Part shown: one piece after another, positions 42,685 through 52,772 of the stretch
Layout: every line of letters starts with the position of its first letter
How positions within the stretch are numbered: position 1 is the first letter of the stretch
From: Tessaracoccus massiliensis
Lineage (GTDB): Bacteria; Actinomycetota; Actinomycetes; Propionibacteriales; Propionibacteriaceae
NCBI RefSeq assembly: GCF_000826065.2
Contig: NZ_LN623541.1
Location: 462,505 to 526,504 of the forward strand
Reading direction: 5' to 3'
Length of the DNA stretch: 64,000 bases
Translations under genes and position numbers: made by a program
The notes under the pieces: model-generated
The model's input: the letters and a program-made list of their open reading frames with translations, nothing else
The model's database searches: none
Told to the model about the DNA's origin: nothing

Positions 42685-45600
42685 ATGCCCTCTGCTTCCT
42701 TCTGGAAGCGCGGAGCCACGGTTGCCATCGCCGCAATCGTCGGGCTCGCGCCTCTCACCGCCGCGGCAGATCCTGATCCGGATCTGCGCGTCCCCCGGGA
42801 CACCACCCCCAGCCAGGAGCAGCGCACGGCGCGTTGGCTCAACACCACCAAGTGGTTCGTCGAGTTCGAGAGCGAGCCCACTGCCAGCGGCGGCAACCGC
42901 GCCAACATCCTGCAGCAGCACCGCGCATTCGCCAACGAGGCCCGCAACGCCGGCCGCCCCGCGCAGGTCATCAAGAGCTACGAGCGTCTGTTCAACGGCG
43001 TGGCCGTCACCGCCGACGCCAACACCGCTGAGCAGTACGCCGATCTGCCCTCCGTCAAGGCCATCCACCCGGTGCGCCCCGTCTCGGTGCCCGCTCCGCA
43101 GGAGGTCACGCCGCGGATGCTGACCGCCATCGCGCAGACCGGTGCAGACATCGCCCAGTCCGAGCTCGGCCTCAGCGGCGAGGGCATCAAGGTGGGCATC
43201 ATCGACACCGGCATCGACATCGACCACCCGGATTTCGGCGGCAACGGCACCAACGGCTCCACCACGTTCCCGACGGCGAAGGTGGCCTACGGCTACGACT
43301 TCGTGGGCGATGACTACAACGCGGACCCGACGTCGGAGAACTACCAGCCCATCCCGAAGCCCGACGGCAACCCGGACGACTGCCAGGGCCACGGCTCGCA
43401 CGTCGCCGGCATCGTCGGCGCCTCCGGCGAGATCACCGGTGTCGCCCCGAACGTCACGCTCGGCGCCTACCGCGTCTTCGGCTGCGACGGCTCCACCGAC
43501 GACCAGGTCATCCTCGACGCGCTGGAGCGCGCCGAGGCCGACGGCATGGACGTGGTCAACATGAGCCTCGGCTCCGACTACGACGCATGGCCCGACGCCC
43601 CCACCTCGCGCGCCTCGGACCGCCTGGTCCGCAACGGCATCGTCGTGGTCAACGCCGCCGGCAACGCCGGTGACATGTTCACCCAGACCATCGGCGCCCC
43701 GGGCGTGGCCGATCTGGCCATCAACGTGGCGTCCTTCGACAACAGCCACGTCCGCATGGACGAGGTGGTGTTCAACACCGCCAACGGCGCCGTCTCGGCG
43801 GGCTTCCTGGCCTCCACCGGCTCCCCTGAGCCCACCGATGCACTCAACGGCACCAACGTCGTCCCGCTGACCGGCCCGCTGGGTTGCGAGGCGGAGACCG
43901 CCGACCTGAGCGGTTCCGTCGCCATCGCCTCCCGCGGCACGTGCACCTTCCACGAGAAGGCCGTCACCGCGCAGAACGCCGGCGCCGAAGCCTTCATCAT
44001 CTACAACAACACCGCGGGCTTCATCAACGCCACCGTTGAGGGCGAGACCGAGATCACCATTCCCGTGATCACCGTCTCCCAGGAGGTCGGCGAGGCCGTG
44101 GTGGCCGGACAGCCCGCCACCCTCGAGTTCACCGGCGAGCTGAGTTCGCAGCCCAACCCCACCGGCGGTCTGGTCTCGGACTTCTCGTCCTGGGGCCTGG
44201 CGGCGGACCTGACCCTGCAGCCTGATCTGGGCGCGCCGGGCGGCTCCATCCGCTCCACCTACCCGCTGGAGAAGGCCGACGGCTACGCCACCCTGTCCGG
44301 CACCTCGATGGCCGCCCCACATGTCGCGGGCGCCGTCGCGCTGATGCTGGAGGCCAACCCCAACCTGACCCCCGCTGAGATCCGTGACCGACTGCAGAAC
44401 AGCGCCGAGCCCGCGGCCATCCGCGAGCTGCCCGACGCCGGCTTCTTCGACGCCGCGCACCGTCAGGGCGCCGGCCTCATCCAGGTGGACAAGGCCATCC
44501 AGGACGACTTCGTCGTCTCCCCCGGCAAGATCTCCACGGGCGAATCGGCCGACGGTGCACACACCGAGACGCTGACCATCAGCAACTCCTCGAATGCCGA
44601 CGTCACCTGGACGCTGGACTACGTCGATGCGCTGAGCACCTACCTCGAGTTCGACCCCGAGTACGGTGACGGCACCCAGAACACCGCCGGCTACAACGTC
44701 TTCGAGTCGGCCGTCACCTTCTCGGCGCCCACCGTCACCGTCCCGGCCGGCGGCTCCGCCACCGTCGACGTGACCATCAACGCCGCCGCTGATGCCCCCG
44801 AAGGCACCCAGTACTCCGGGTACATCTCGCTGACCGCGGGTGAGGGCACCACCGCCCACGTGCCGTTCGGCGGCCTGGCCGGCGACTACGGCAACCTCGA
44901 GATCTTCCCAGAGATCTGGGACCTGCCTGCACTGGTGGAGATCACCAAGTGCGCCACCTGGCACGAGAACCAGTGCTACGACCCCGAGGCCGAGTACAGC
45001 TTCGTCGACGCCGATCGCATCTTCAACGGCGGCACCGACCTGCCGACGGTGGGCTTCCACCAGGCGGTCCCCGTCCTGAAGCTCACCATCGACGTGCTCG
45101 AGGTCGACGCGGACGGCAACCCGATCGAGGACACCCGCACGACGGCGCTGACCTACGACCACCTGGGCCGCTCCGGCTACGAGTCGCTGTACACGTGGAA
45201 CGGCATGCTCCCCAACGAGCAGGGTCTCCTCGTCGAGGCCGCTCCCGGCAACTACGTGATCCAGGTCACCGCGGTTGAGGCCGACGGCGACGGCGGCACG
45301 CAGAGCTTCACGACCCAGGCGTTCGGTTGGAAGAACGCTCCCACCGAGGAGCCCACCGCGGTGCCGACGGCGACCCCGACGGTCACCGTGACCACCACGC
45401 CTCCGCCGGAGCTCCCGGCCGACGTGTACAACACGCCGGGCATGCACGAGGTCAACGGCCGCAAGTGGTTCACCGCGTGTGAGCCCTACTCGCAGACCGT
45501 GCGCTGCACCACGATGATCTGGGCCACCACGGTGACCCAGGCCGACAACGGTGCGTTCCAGCAGCGCAACGGCTGGGTGTTCAACAACCTCACCTACCTG

Positions 45601-45840
45601 CCGCACATGACCCGCGAGGCCTGGGGCAGCAACCCGCTGGCCAACAACGGCTCGTGGACCGCAGCCGACGGCCGTAAGTGGCGCACCGAGTGCGACACCG
45701 CCGCCACCGGCCGCGGCGGCTGCCGCTCCTTCATCACCGCCAGCGTGATCGCCGCCTCGCCGAAGGCCGACGGCGGTTACACCTACCAGTGGGAGACCAA
45801 GGAACTGCTGAACAACATCGTGCGGTTCAAGCAGAACTAG
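42685..45840 (+). CDS. Secreted subtilisin-like protease 1 with PA domain and shared C-terminal domain
   Basis: 1051 residues from the ATG at 42685 (GAGGAG upstream). Signal peptide 1-28 (cut near AAA-D). Propeptide about 45-145 (I9-like, WFVEFESEPTASGG...RLFNGVAVTA). S8 catalytic residues: Asp about 173 (GIIDTGID), His about 236 (GHGSHVAG), Ser about 541 (SGTSMAAPHVAG), with oxyanion Asn in NAAGNAG. A PA domain (about 385-480: GSVAIASRGTCTFHEKA, IPVITVSQEVGEA) is inserted before the Ser. A C5a-peptidase-like Fn3 domain (about 610-735) follows, then a further domain, a Thr/Pro linker (PTEEPTAVPTATPTVTVTT) and the four-Cys C-terminal domain (about 914-1051). It degrades proteins outside the cell. 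No LPXTG motif. Confidence 0.92.
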   Translation: MPSASFWKRGATVAIAAIVGLAPLTAAADPDPDLRVPRDTTPSQEQRTARWLNTTKWFVEFESEPTASGGNRANILQQHRAFANEARNAGRPAQVIKSYERLFNGVAVTADANTAEQYADLPSVKAIHPVRPVSVPAPQEVTPRMLTAIAQTGADIAQSELGLSGEGIKVGIIDTGIDIDHPDFGGNGTNGSTTFPTAKVAYGYDFVGDDYNADPTSENYQPIPKPDGNPDDCQGHGSHVAGIVGASGEITGVAPNVTLGAYRVFGCDGSTDDQVILDALERAEADGMDVVNMSLGSDYDAWPDAPTSRASDRLVRNGIVVVNAAGNAGDMFTQTIGAPGVADLAINVASFDNSHVRMDEVVFNTANGAVSAGFLASTGSPEPTDALNGTNVVPLTGPLGCEAETADLSGSVAIASRGTCTFHEKAVTAQNAGAEAFIIYNNTAGFINATVEGETEITIPVITVSQEVGEAVVAGQPATLEFTGELSSQPNPTGGLVSDFSSWGLAADLTLQPDLGAPGGSIRSTYPLEKADGYATLSGTSMAAPHVAGAVALMLEANPNLTPAEIRDRLQNSAEPAAIRELPDAGFFDAAHRQGAGLIQVDKAIQDDFVVSPGKISTGESADGAHTETLTISNSSNADVTWTLDYVDALSTYLEFDPEYGDGTQNTAGYNVFESAVTFSAPTVTVPAGGSATVDVTINAAADAPEGTQYSGYISLTAGEGTTAHVPFGGLAGDYGNLEIFPEIWDLPALVEITKCATWHENQCYDPEAEYSFVDADRIFNGGTDLPTVGFHQAVPVLKLTIDVLEVDADGNPIEDTRTTALTYDHLGRSGYESLYTWNGMLPNEQGLLVEAAPGNYVIQVTAVEADGDGGTQSFTTQAFGWKNAPTEEPTAVPTATPTVTVTTTPPPELPADVYNTPGMHEVNGRKWFTACEPYSQTVRCTTMIWATTVTQADNGAFQQRNGWVFNNLTYLPHMTREAWGSNPLANNGSWTAADGRKWRTECDTAATGRGGCRSFITASVIAASPKADGGYTYQWETKELLNNIVRFKQN

Positions 45841-45846
45841 CCACCC

Positions 45847-45944
45847 CGCTGGTTGAGCCTGCGAGCGCAGCCAGCACCGCTGGTTGAGCCTGCGAGCGCA
45901 GCCAGCACCGCTGGTTGAGCCTGCGAGCGCAGCGAGCAGTGTCG
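45847..45944. repeat. Tandem intergenic repeat, 31-bp unit x3
   Basis: CGCTGGTTGAGCCTGCGAGC starts units at 45847, 45878 and 45909 (exact 31-bp period); the last continues into GTGTCGAAACCC and merges with the terminator stem at 45945. Confidence 0.88.
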
Positions 45945-45986
45945 AAACCCGGTGGGTTCTCTAGCAACAGAGAACCCACCGGGTTT
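45945..45986 (+). terminator. Terminator hairpin between the two protease genes
   Basis: AAACCCGGTGGGTTCTCT and AGAGAACCCACCGGGTTT form a perfect 18-bp stem with loop AGCAAC, followed by CTTCG. It separates protease 1 from protease 2, which has its own ribosome site. Confidence 0.85.
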
Positions 45987-46083
45987 CTTCGCGTCTGCGC
46001 GCAGAAAAGATACGACCGGGGTCTGACGCCGAAGAGCCCGCAACGCCGTTACATTGTCGCCACCTCAACGTTTAGGAGGACTC

Positions 46084-49000
46084 ATGTCCCAGCCTGGTGG
46101 GTGGCGCACTGCAGCAGCAACGGTGCTGATCGCGGCCCTGACCCTGACCCCCTTCGCGGCCCAGGCCGACGACGGCCCCGCGGCCCCCGTCGACCTCGGC
46201 AACCTCACCGATTTCATCCCCACCCCCACCGTCGACAGGGGTGAGACGTGGGCCACCGGCGAGTGGTTCGTCGAGTTCCGCGCCGAGCCCATCGCCTCCG
46301 GCGGGAAGAAGGCGCAGATCCAGCGCGACCAAGCGGATTTCACCACGGAGGCCAGGGCTGCCAAGCTGCCGGCCGACGTCAACCACGTCTACACCCGCCT
46401 CTTCAACGGCGTCACCGTGACCGCCTCCGGCGCGCAGGCCCAGCGGCTCGCCGGCCTGCGCTCGGTCAAGTCCGTCCACCCGGTGCTGGGGATGCGGGTC
46501 CCCGCCGCCCCGCCTTCGGCGGAGGGCGCCGCCACCAAGCCGTCGCTGGCGATGATCGGTGCCGACCGGGCCCAGAGCGAACTGGGCCTCACCGGCGAGG
46601 GCATCAAGGTGGGCATCATCGATTCGGGCATCGACTACACGCACCCGGATCTCGGCGGCACCGGCGACGAGTCCGCCGTCTTCCCCACTGAGCGCATCCC
46701 GTACGGCCGGGACTTCATTGGGGACGATTACGGCCTGATCCTGGAGGACGGCAGGGTGACGGAGGTCACCCCGGACGCCGATCCCATGGACTGCGCGGGG
46801 CACGGCACCCACGTGGCCGGCACCGTCGCTGGCGCGGGCGACGTGCTGGGCGTGGCACCCGAGGCGACGCTCGGCGCCTACAAGGCGCTGACCTGTGAGG
46901 GCGCCACCACCATGGCGGTGATCCTCGAGGCGATGGAGCAGGCCACCGTCGACGGCATGGACGTGGTCAACATGAGCCTCGGCTGGCCGTTCCAGGGCTC
47001 CCCCAACCACCCGTTGTCCAAGGCGGGAGACCGGATGGTCGACGCCGGCACCGTGCTGGTGGTGGCCGCCGGCAACGAGGGCGAGTACGGCGTGCAGTCG
47101 CTGCGCTCGCCCGGCACCTCGGCCAAGGCCATCACCGTGGCCTCGTTCGACGCGACCGGCGTCTCGACGCCCGAGGTCGTGTTCGCCCCGGCCGAGGGCA
47201 GCCCCATCAGCTCCGGCTACCTCTCCATCAGTTCCGCCCCAGTGCCCAACGGCTTCACCGGCGAGGTGGCTACGTTCAGCGACCCGCTCCAGTGCAAGCC
47301 GGACCCCACGCTGCGTGGCAAGGTGGCCATCTTCTCCGGCAACGGCGGCTGCGACCTCAACCGCCGCACGACGCTGGCCCTCGAATCCGGTGCCATCGGG
47401 ATCATCGTCTACAAGGACTTCTACTTCATCGACTGGGTCGACAGCATGGAGGCCCCCGCCATCGGCATCCTCACCGACGAGGGCAACCGCGTACTGGAGG
47501 CGCTGAAGGAAGGACCGGTCACCGTCACCGTGCCCGGCACGTTCATCGAGGATCCGAACGCGTACACTCCCGGGCTGATCTCGTTCTTCTCGTCCTGGGG
47601 CCTTGATTCCACGCTCGGGCTCAAGCCCGACCTCGGCGCACCTGGCGGCAACATCTACTCCACCCTCCCCGTGGGGATGGGCGGCTACGGCCTGAACTCG
47701 GGCACGTCCATGGCCTCACCGCACGTGGCGGGCGCCGTGGCGCTGCTGCTGCAGAGCAACCCCACCTACACAGCCGACGAGATCCGCACGAGGCTGCAGA
47801 ACAGCGCCACCCCCGCCGCGTACTCGTTCATGCCCGACGCGGGCGTGCTCGACGGCGCGCACCGGCAGGGCGCGGGCCTCATCCACGTGGACAAGGCGGC
47901 CGAGCAACGCGCCACGGTGTCGCCGTCGAAGCTGTCGGCCGGGCAGTCTGCCGACGGCCCGTTGCGCCAGACCATGACGCTCAAAAACGGCGGCGAGGCC
48001 CCCGTCACCTGGGCGTTGTCGCACGACGACGCGGTCACCACCTCTGTGGCGTGGGACGAGGGCCGGGTGCACACGCAGCCGGACTTCACGCAGGAGGCGG
48101 CGAAGGTCACCTTCTCCGCGGAGAGCGTGACCGTTCCGGCCGGCGGCACCGCCACCGTCGACGTCACCATCGATGCCCCCGAGACCGCACCGGAGACCGC
48201 CGTCTACAGCGGCTACCTCCGCTTCGCGGCTGAGAATCAGGTGATCATGGTGCCGTTCGCGGGCATGAAGGGCGACTACAGCGCCGCGCCGCTCCTGCTG
48301 GACATCGAGAGCACGTTCCCGCCCGCGCTGGGCACGCTGTGGGAGTGCACGCAGTGGGTGGACCGCATCTGTGAGGAGCCGCTGTTCGAGCCCATGGCCG
48401 ATCTGTCGGTGCCGTTCCACGAGGGGGCCCTGCCCGGGATCGGGTTCGTGCTGGGCACGCCCGCGTCGAAGCTGCGGATCTGGGTGTTGGAGGCCGATGA
48501 GGAGGGCAACCCCATCGAGGCCAGCATCCAGGAGGTCTCCACGGAGCTGGATCCGTGGCAGGCGCCGGAGCTGCAGGCGGCCCCGTGGGACGGCCTGCGC
48601 TACGACGACGACGGCGAGCTCGTGACCGCGCCCAGGGGCTCCTATGCGCTGCGCATCGAGGTGATGAACTTCGATTCGCCGGCGAAGGTGGAGACCTGGA
48701 CGTCGCCCGCCTTCCTGTGGCTGGAGGAGGACGAGCCTGAACCGGAGCCGGAGCCTGAGCCCACGGTCAAGCCGACGGCGAAGCCCACCGCGAAGCCGAC
48801 GCCCACCGAGCCGCAGGATGTGTACAACACGCCTGGCCTGCACAACGTCAACGGGCGCCAGTGGTTCACCGCGTGCGAGCCGTACTCGCAGACGGTGCGC
48901 TGCCGCACGATGATCATGGCCACGCAGGTGACCCAGACCGACGGCGTGTTCACGCAGCGCACCGGCTGGGTGTTCAACAACCTGACGTACCTGCCCCGGA

Positions 49001-49218
49001 TGACGCGCGCGGAGTGGGGCAGGAATCCGCTGGCCAACAGCGGCTCGTGGACCGCGGCTGACGGGCGGAAGTGGCGCACCGAGTGCGACACCGCTGCCAC
49101 GGGTCGCGGTGGGTGTCGCTCCTACATCACCGCCAGCGTGATCGAGGCCACCGACGGCGGCTACGCCTGGGCGACGAAGGAGATCCTCAACAACATCGTG
49201 CGGTTCAAGCAGCACTGA
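46084..49218 (+). CDS. Secreted subtilisin-like protease 2 with PA domain and shared C-terminal domain
   Basis: 1044 residues from the ATG at 46084 (TTAGGAGGACTC). Signal peptide 1-28 (AQA-D). Propeptide (EWFVEFRAEPIASGG...RLFNGVTVTA), then catalytic Asp about 180 (GIIDSGID), His about 240 (GHGTHVAG), Ser about 542 (SGTSMASPHVAG). A PA-like insert lies at about 385-490, an Fn3-like domain at about 620-735, then a Glu/Pro linker (DEPEPEPEPEPTVKPTAKPT) and the C-terminal four-Cys domain (about 913-1044). It is a paralogue of protease 1 in every domain, with different surface loops, so a tandem duplication followed by divergence is likely. Confidence 0.92.
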   Translation: MSQPGGWRTAAATVLIAALTLTPFAAQADDGPAAPVDLGNLTDFIPTPTVDRGETWATGEWFVEFRAEPIASGGKKAQIQRDQADFTTEARAAKLPADVNHVYTRLFNGVTVTASGAQAQRLAGLRSVKSVHPVLGMRVPAAPPSAEGAATKPSLAMIGADRAQSELGLTGEGIKVGIIDSGIDYTHPDLGGTGDESAVFPTERIPYGRDFIGDDYGLILEDGRVTEVTPDADPMDCAGHGTHVAGTVAGAGDVLGVAPEATLGAYKALTCEGATTMAVILEAMEQATVDGMDVVNMSLGWPFQGSPNHPLSKAGDRMVDAGTVLVVAAGNEGEYGVQSLRSPGTSAKAITVASFDATGVSTPEVVFAPAEGSPISSGYLSISSAPVPNGFTGEVATFSDPLQCKPDPTLRGKVAIFSGNGGCDLNRRTTLALESGAIGIIVYKDFYFIDWVDSMEAPAIGILTDEGNRVLEALKEGPVTVTVPGTFIEDPNAYTPGLISFFSSWGLDSTLGLKPDLGAPGGNIYSTLPVGMGGYGLNSGTSMASPHVAGAVALLLQSNPTYTADEIRTRLQNSATPAAYSFMPDAGVLDGAHRQGAGLIHVDKAAEQRATVSPSKLSAGQSADGPLRQTMTLKNGGEAPVTWALSHDDAVTTSVAWDEGRVHTQPDFTQEAAKVTFSAESVTVPAGGTATVDVTIDAPETAPETAVYSGYLRFAAENQVIMVPFAGMKGDYSAAPLLLDIESTFPPALGTLWECTQWVDRICEEPLFEPMADLSVPFHEGALPGIGFVLGTPASKLRIWVLEADEEGNPIEASIQEVSTELDPWQAPELQAAPWDGLRYDDDGELVTAPRGSYALRIEVMNFDSPAKVETWTSPAFLWLEEDEPEPEPEPEPTVKPTAKPTAKPTPTEPQDVYNTPGLHNVNGRQWFTACEPYSQTVRCRTMIMATQVTQTDGVFTQRTGWVFNNLTYLPRMTRAEWGRNPLANSGSWTAADGRKWRTECDTAATGRGGCRSYITASVIEATDGGYAWATKEILNNIVRFKQH

Positions 49219-49296
49219 CGTTCCCTGAGCCAGACGCCTGCGAGGAACGAGGAGCGCGTCTGGTCGAAGGGCGAGTGAGTTGTACATCAGCGGGAA

Positions 49297-49334
49297 CGCA
49301 GAAGGCTCCGGGGAGATCCCCGGAGCCTTCTGCG
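49297..49334. terminator. Bidirectional terminator between protease 2 and FBP aldolase
   Basis: CGCAGAAGGCTCCGGGGA and its perfect complement (18-bp stem, loop GA) lie between two convergent genes. A repeat-like stretch (CCCTGAGCC...GCGAGGAACGAGG) occupies 49222-49275. Confidence 0.85.
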
Positions 49335-49356
49335 TGTCTAGGCGACTAGCGGCAGG

Positions 49357-50379
<1,023 letters not shown>

Positions 50380-50471
50380 GTTTGCCCCTTTTTTCTCGAT
50401 GAAAGTCGGTTCGCCTTCCAGCCTATCGCGCCCACGGAATCGTGTGAACGGTGGGGGCAATTCACCGTGGG

Positions 50472-51026
50472 TCAGAGGAGGTTGTCGAGCGCGCTGGTGT
50501 CGAGGCGGACGCGACCCAGGGAGTAAGCCTGCGCGGCGGAATCGATCATCGCCGGGGTGGCGTCGAGGAAGCTGGCGGGCACCTTCGCCACCTGCTGCCC
50601 GTTGGATTCGACGACGACGCTGGGCCCGGCGCCGAAGTTGCGGCCGGCGAGCTTCAGCGCAGACACGTCCGGCCACGCGACGCGGGCCGTCGTCGGGTGG
50701 ACGAACTCGACGCCCGCGGGGTCGAGGTAGAACGCGACGCCGTCGGAGATCGCCGCAAGGTCCTTCTTCGCGCGGTCAAGAGCGACGGCGGAGAGCACCA
50801 GCCACAACGTCGAGGAAAGCACCCAGAACACGGCGATGCCGATGGTCCAGCCCAGGGACCAGTCGCGGCCGAAGAACCACCACAGCACGGCGAGGATGGC
50901 AAAGGAGATCACCGTGGAGATGACCCGCCACCGCAACGCCCCGCGGGCCCTGGTGACGCGCGCCGCGGTGGGCAGGGGCGTCAACCCGGCCGCGAATCGT
51001 TGTGCCTGCTGCTCCATGCGGGTCAT
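50472..51026 (-). CDS. Two-segment membrane protein, PH-like cytoplasmic part
   Basis: 184 residues. Two membrane helices at about 33-52 and 57-80 (VISTVISFAILAVLWWFFG, WTIGIAVFWVLSSTLWLVL). Then follows a C-terminal soluble domain of beta character (AFYLDPAGVEFVHPTTARVAWPDVSALKLAGRN), as in small bacterial PH-like or YcxB-type proteins. The start at 51026 lies directly beside a TGCTAGCGCTAACG palindrome, so the message would have almost no leader; a start at 51017 (MEQQ) is an alternative. No conserved partner. Function unknown. Confidence 0.6.
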   Translation of the reverse strand: MTRMEQQAQRFAAGLTPLPTAARVTRARGALRWRVISTVISFAILAVLWWFFGRDWSLGWTIGIAVFWVLSSTLWLVLSAVALDRAKKDLAAISDGVAFYLDPAGVEFVHPTTARVAWPDVSALKLAGRNFGAGPSVVVESNGQQVAKVPASFLDATPAMIDSAAQAYSLGRVRLDTSALDNLL

Positions 51027-51035
51027 GCTAGCGCT

Positions 51036-51105
51036 AACGCTGGTTGAGCCTGCGAGCGCAGCGAGCAGTGTCGAAACCCCGACGCTCGTGAGACTCGCGG
51101 GATCA
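51036..51105. repeat. Intergenic GGTTGAGCC repeat supplying a stop codon
   Basis: ACGCTGGTTGAGCCTGCGAGC...GTGTCGAAACCCC, then an inverse GGATCAACC whose TCA is the stop of the methyltransferase gene at 51103. Confidence 0.75.
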
Positions 51106-51729
51106 ACCGGCGTCGTGGTGCAGCCGCCAGTGGTACATCGCGATGGCGGCCGCGGCGCCGGCGTTCATCGAGCGGGTGGAGCCCTCCTGCGTGATCGCGA
51201 CGAGGCGCTCGCACCCGGCGACCATCGCGTCGGTCAACCCCGGCCCCTCGGAGCCGAAGATCAGGCAGCAACTGGCGGGCAGGACGGCGGTCTCCAGCGG
51301 CACCGAGCCCGGCAGGTTGTCGACGCCCACAGGAGTCACGCCCCGCTCCCCCAGCCACGCGAACAGCGACTCCTCATCCTCGTGGTGGTGGACGTGCAGG
51401 TAGCGGTCCGTGACCATCGCGCCGCGCCGGTTCCACCGTCGCTTTCCGACGATGTGCACCGCCGCGACGTTGAACGCGTTGGCGGTGCGCACGATGGAGC
51501 CGATGTTGAAATCGTGCTCCCAGTTCTGGATGGCCACGTGCAGCCCGACGCGGGTGCGGTCGAGGTCGGCGACGATCGCGTCGAGCCGCCAGTAGCGGTA
51601 CTTGTCGACGACGTTGCGGCGGTCGCCGTCGCGCAGCAACTCTGGGTCGAGGCGCTCGTCATCCGGCCACGGCTCCGGGTGCGGCCCCACCCCCACCGTC
51701 GGGGCGGTGGGGTCGTGTGGCTCGCTCAT
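51103..51729 (-). CDS. TrmH/SpoU-family RNA 2'-O-methyltransferase
   Basis: 208 residues, SPOUT fold. Three signature motifs are intact: NIGSIVRTANAF (motif 1, about 96-107), LIFGSEGPGL (motif 2, about 157-166), and ITQEGSTRSMNAGAAAAIAM (motif 3, about 178-197). It methylates a tRNA or rRNA ribose with SAM. The N-terminus (about 1-60) is a short variable extension. The ATG overlaps the stop of the upstream CNNM gene (ATGA), so the three genes 54130-51103 form one operon. RNA target unknown. Confidence 0.87.
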   Translation of the reverse strand: MSEPHDPTAPTVGVGPHPEPWPDDERLDPELLRDGDRRNVVDKYRYWRLDAIVADLDRTRVGLHVAIQNWEHDFNIGSIVRTANAFNVAAVHIVGKRRWNRRGAMVTDRYLHVHHHEDEESLFAWLGERGVTPVGVDNLPGSVPLETAVLPASCCLIFGSEGPGLTDAMVAGCERLVAITQEGSTRSMNAGAAAAIAMYHWRLHHDAG

Positions 51730-52772
51730 CCGGCGTCGGCGACCGTATCGACGATCGCCGTGGGCATCAGCCCGGGCAGCACGTCGCTCAGCGTCACGAT
51801 GCCCAGCTCGCGACCCCCCTCGGCCACCACCGCGATCTGGGTGCGGGCCTGCCGCAGCTGGTTCAGCGCGGTGGCCAGCCCTGTGTCGGCGGGGAGGATG
51901 ACCGGCGGGCGGGCCAGATCCATCGCCGGGCGGCTCAGGTCCGTCTCGTCCAGGGTGTCGCGCACGTGCACGATGCCGACGGTGGTGCCGCCGTCGCGGA
52001 CGAGCACACGCATGTGCCCGTGGTCGCGGGTGACGGCCTGGACGTCGGCGAGCGTGCCGTCAGCCGGCACGGCCGCGAGGTCCTGCTCCTCGGGAAGCAG
52101 TTCCCGCACCTGGCGCTCGCGCAGGGTCAGCACGGAGGTCAGCGACTGCCCGTAGTTGGCTTCGAGGGTGCCCACTTCGGCGGAGTGTTCGACGAGGTGC
52201 CGCAGCCCGGCGACGTCCTGCGTCGCGGTGAGCCCATCGACGGGGGTGGCGCCGGCCTTGCGCACGAGCCAGTTGGCCATGGAGTTCATGGCTTTGAGGA
52301 TGGGGCGGGCGAGGAACATGAACATCCGCATGGGCACGGCCAGCAGTACGGAGGACTGCTCCGGGTGCGCGATGGCCCAGCTCTTCGGCGCCATCTCCCC
52401 CACCACCAGGTGGAGGAAGGTCACGATGATCAGCGCCAGGATGAACGCGACCACATCCGCCACCGCGGTGGGCAGCCCCGTGACCTGCAGCAGCGGGGTG
52501 AGCGCGTGGTGGACGGCGGGCTTGGTGAGCGCACCGAGCGCCAGGGTGCACACGGTGATGCCCAGCTGGGAGCCGGCCAGCACGAGGGTCAGCTCGTGCG
52601 AGCTCTTGATGGCGGCGCGGCCGGCCAGGGTGCCGGCGCGCTCCTCGAGCCGGTGGGGTTTGGCGGCCATGAGCGCGAACTCGACGGCCACGAAGAACGC
52701 ACTGAGCGCGATGATGACGATCGTCCAGATGGTGACGGCCCAGCCGCCCATCCCTGATTCGAGGAGGATCAT
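51726..52772 (-). CDS. CNNM/CorC-type membrane protein 2 (DUF21 plus CBS)
   Basis: 348 residues. The DUF21 membrane domain (about 1-190, three to four helices: VTIWTIVIIALSAFFVAVEFALMA, GSQLGITVCTLALGAL, FLHLVVGEMAPKSWAIA) has the GEMAPK motif of CNNM/CorB proteins. A CBS pair follows (about 210-335), with RVLVRDGGTTVGIVHVRD and LGIVTLSDVL. The CorC_HlyC C-terminal domain of its partner is lacking. These proteins are linked to Mg2+ transport or export. It overlaps both neighbours by four bases. With the gene upstream it forms the common actinobacterial tandem pair. Confidence 0.86.
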   Translation of the reverse strand: MILLESGMGGWAVTIWTIVIIALSAFFVAVEFALMAAKPHRLEERAGTLAGRAAIKSSHELTLVLAGSQLGITVCTLALGALTKPAVHHALTPLLQVTGLPTAVADVVAFILALIIVTFLHLVVGEMAPKSWAIAHPEQSSVLLAVPMRMFMFLARPILKAMNSMANWLVRKAGATPVDGLTATQDVAGLRHLVEHSAEVGTLEANYGQSLTSVLTLRERQVRELLPEEQDLAAVPADGTLADVQAVTRDHGHMRVLVRDGGTTVGIVHVRDTLDETDLSRPAMDLARPPVILPADTGLATALNQLRQARTQIAVVAEGGRELGIVTLSDVLPGLMPTAIVDTVADAG

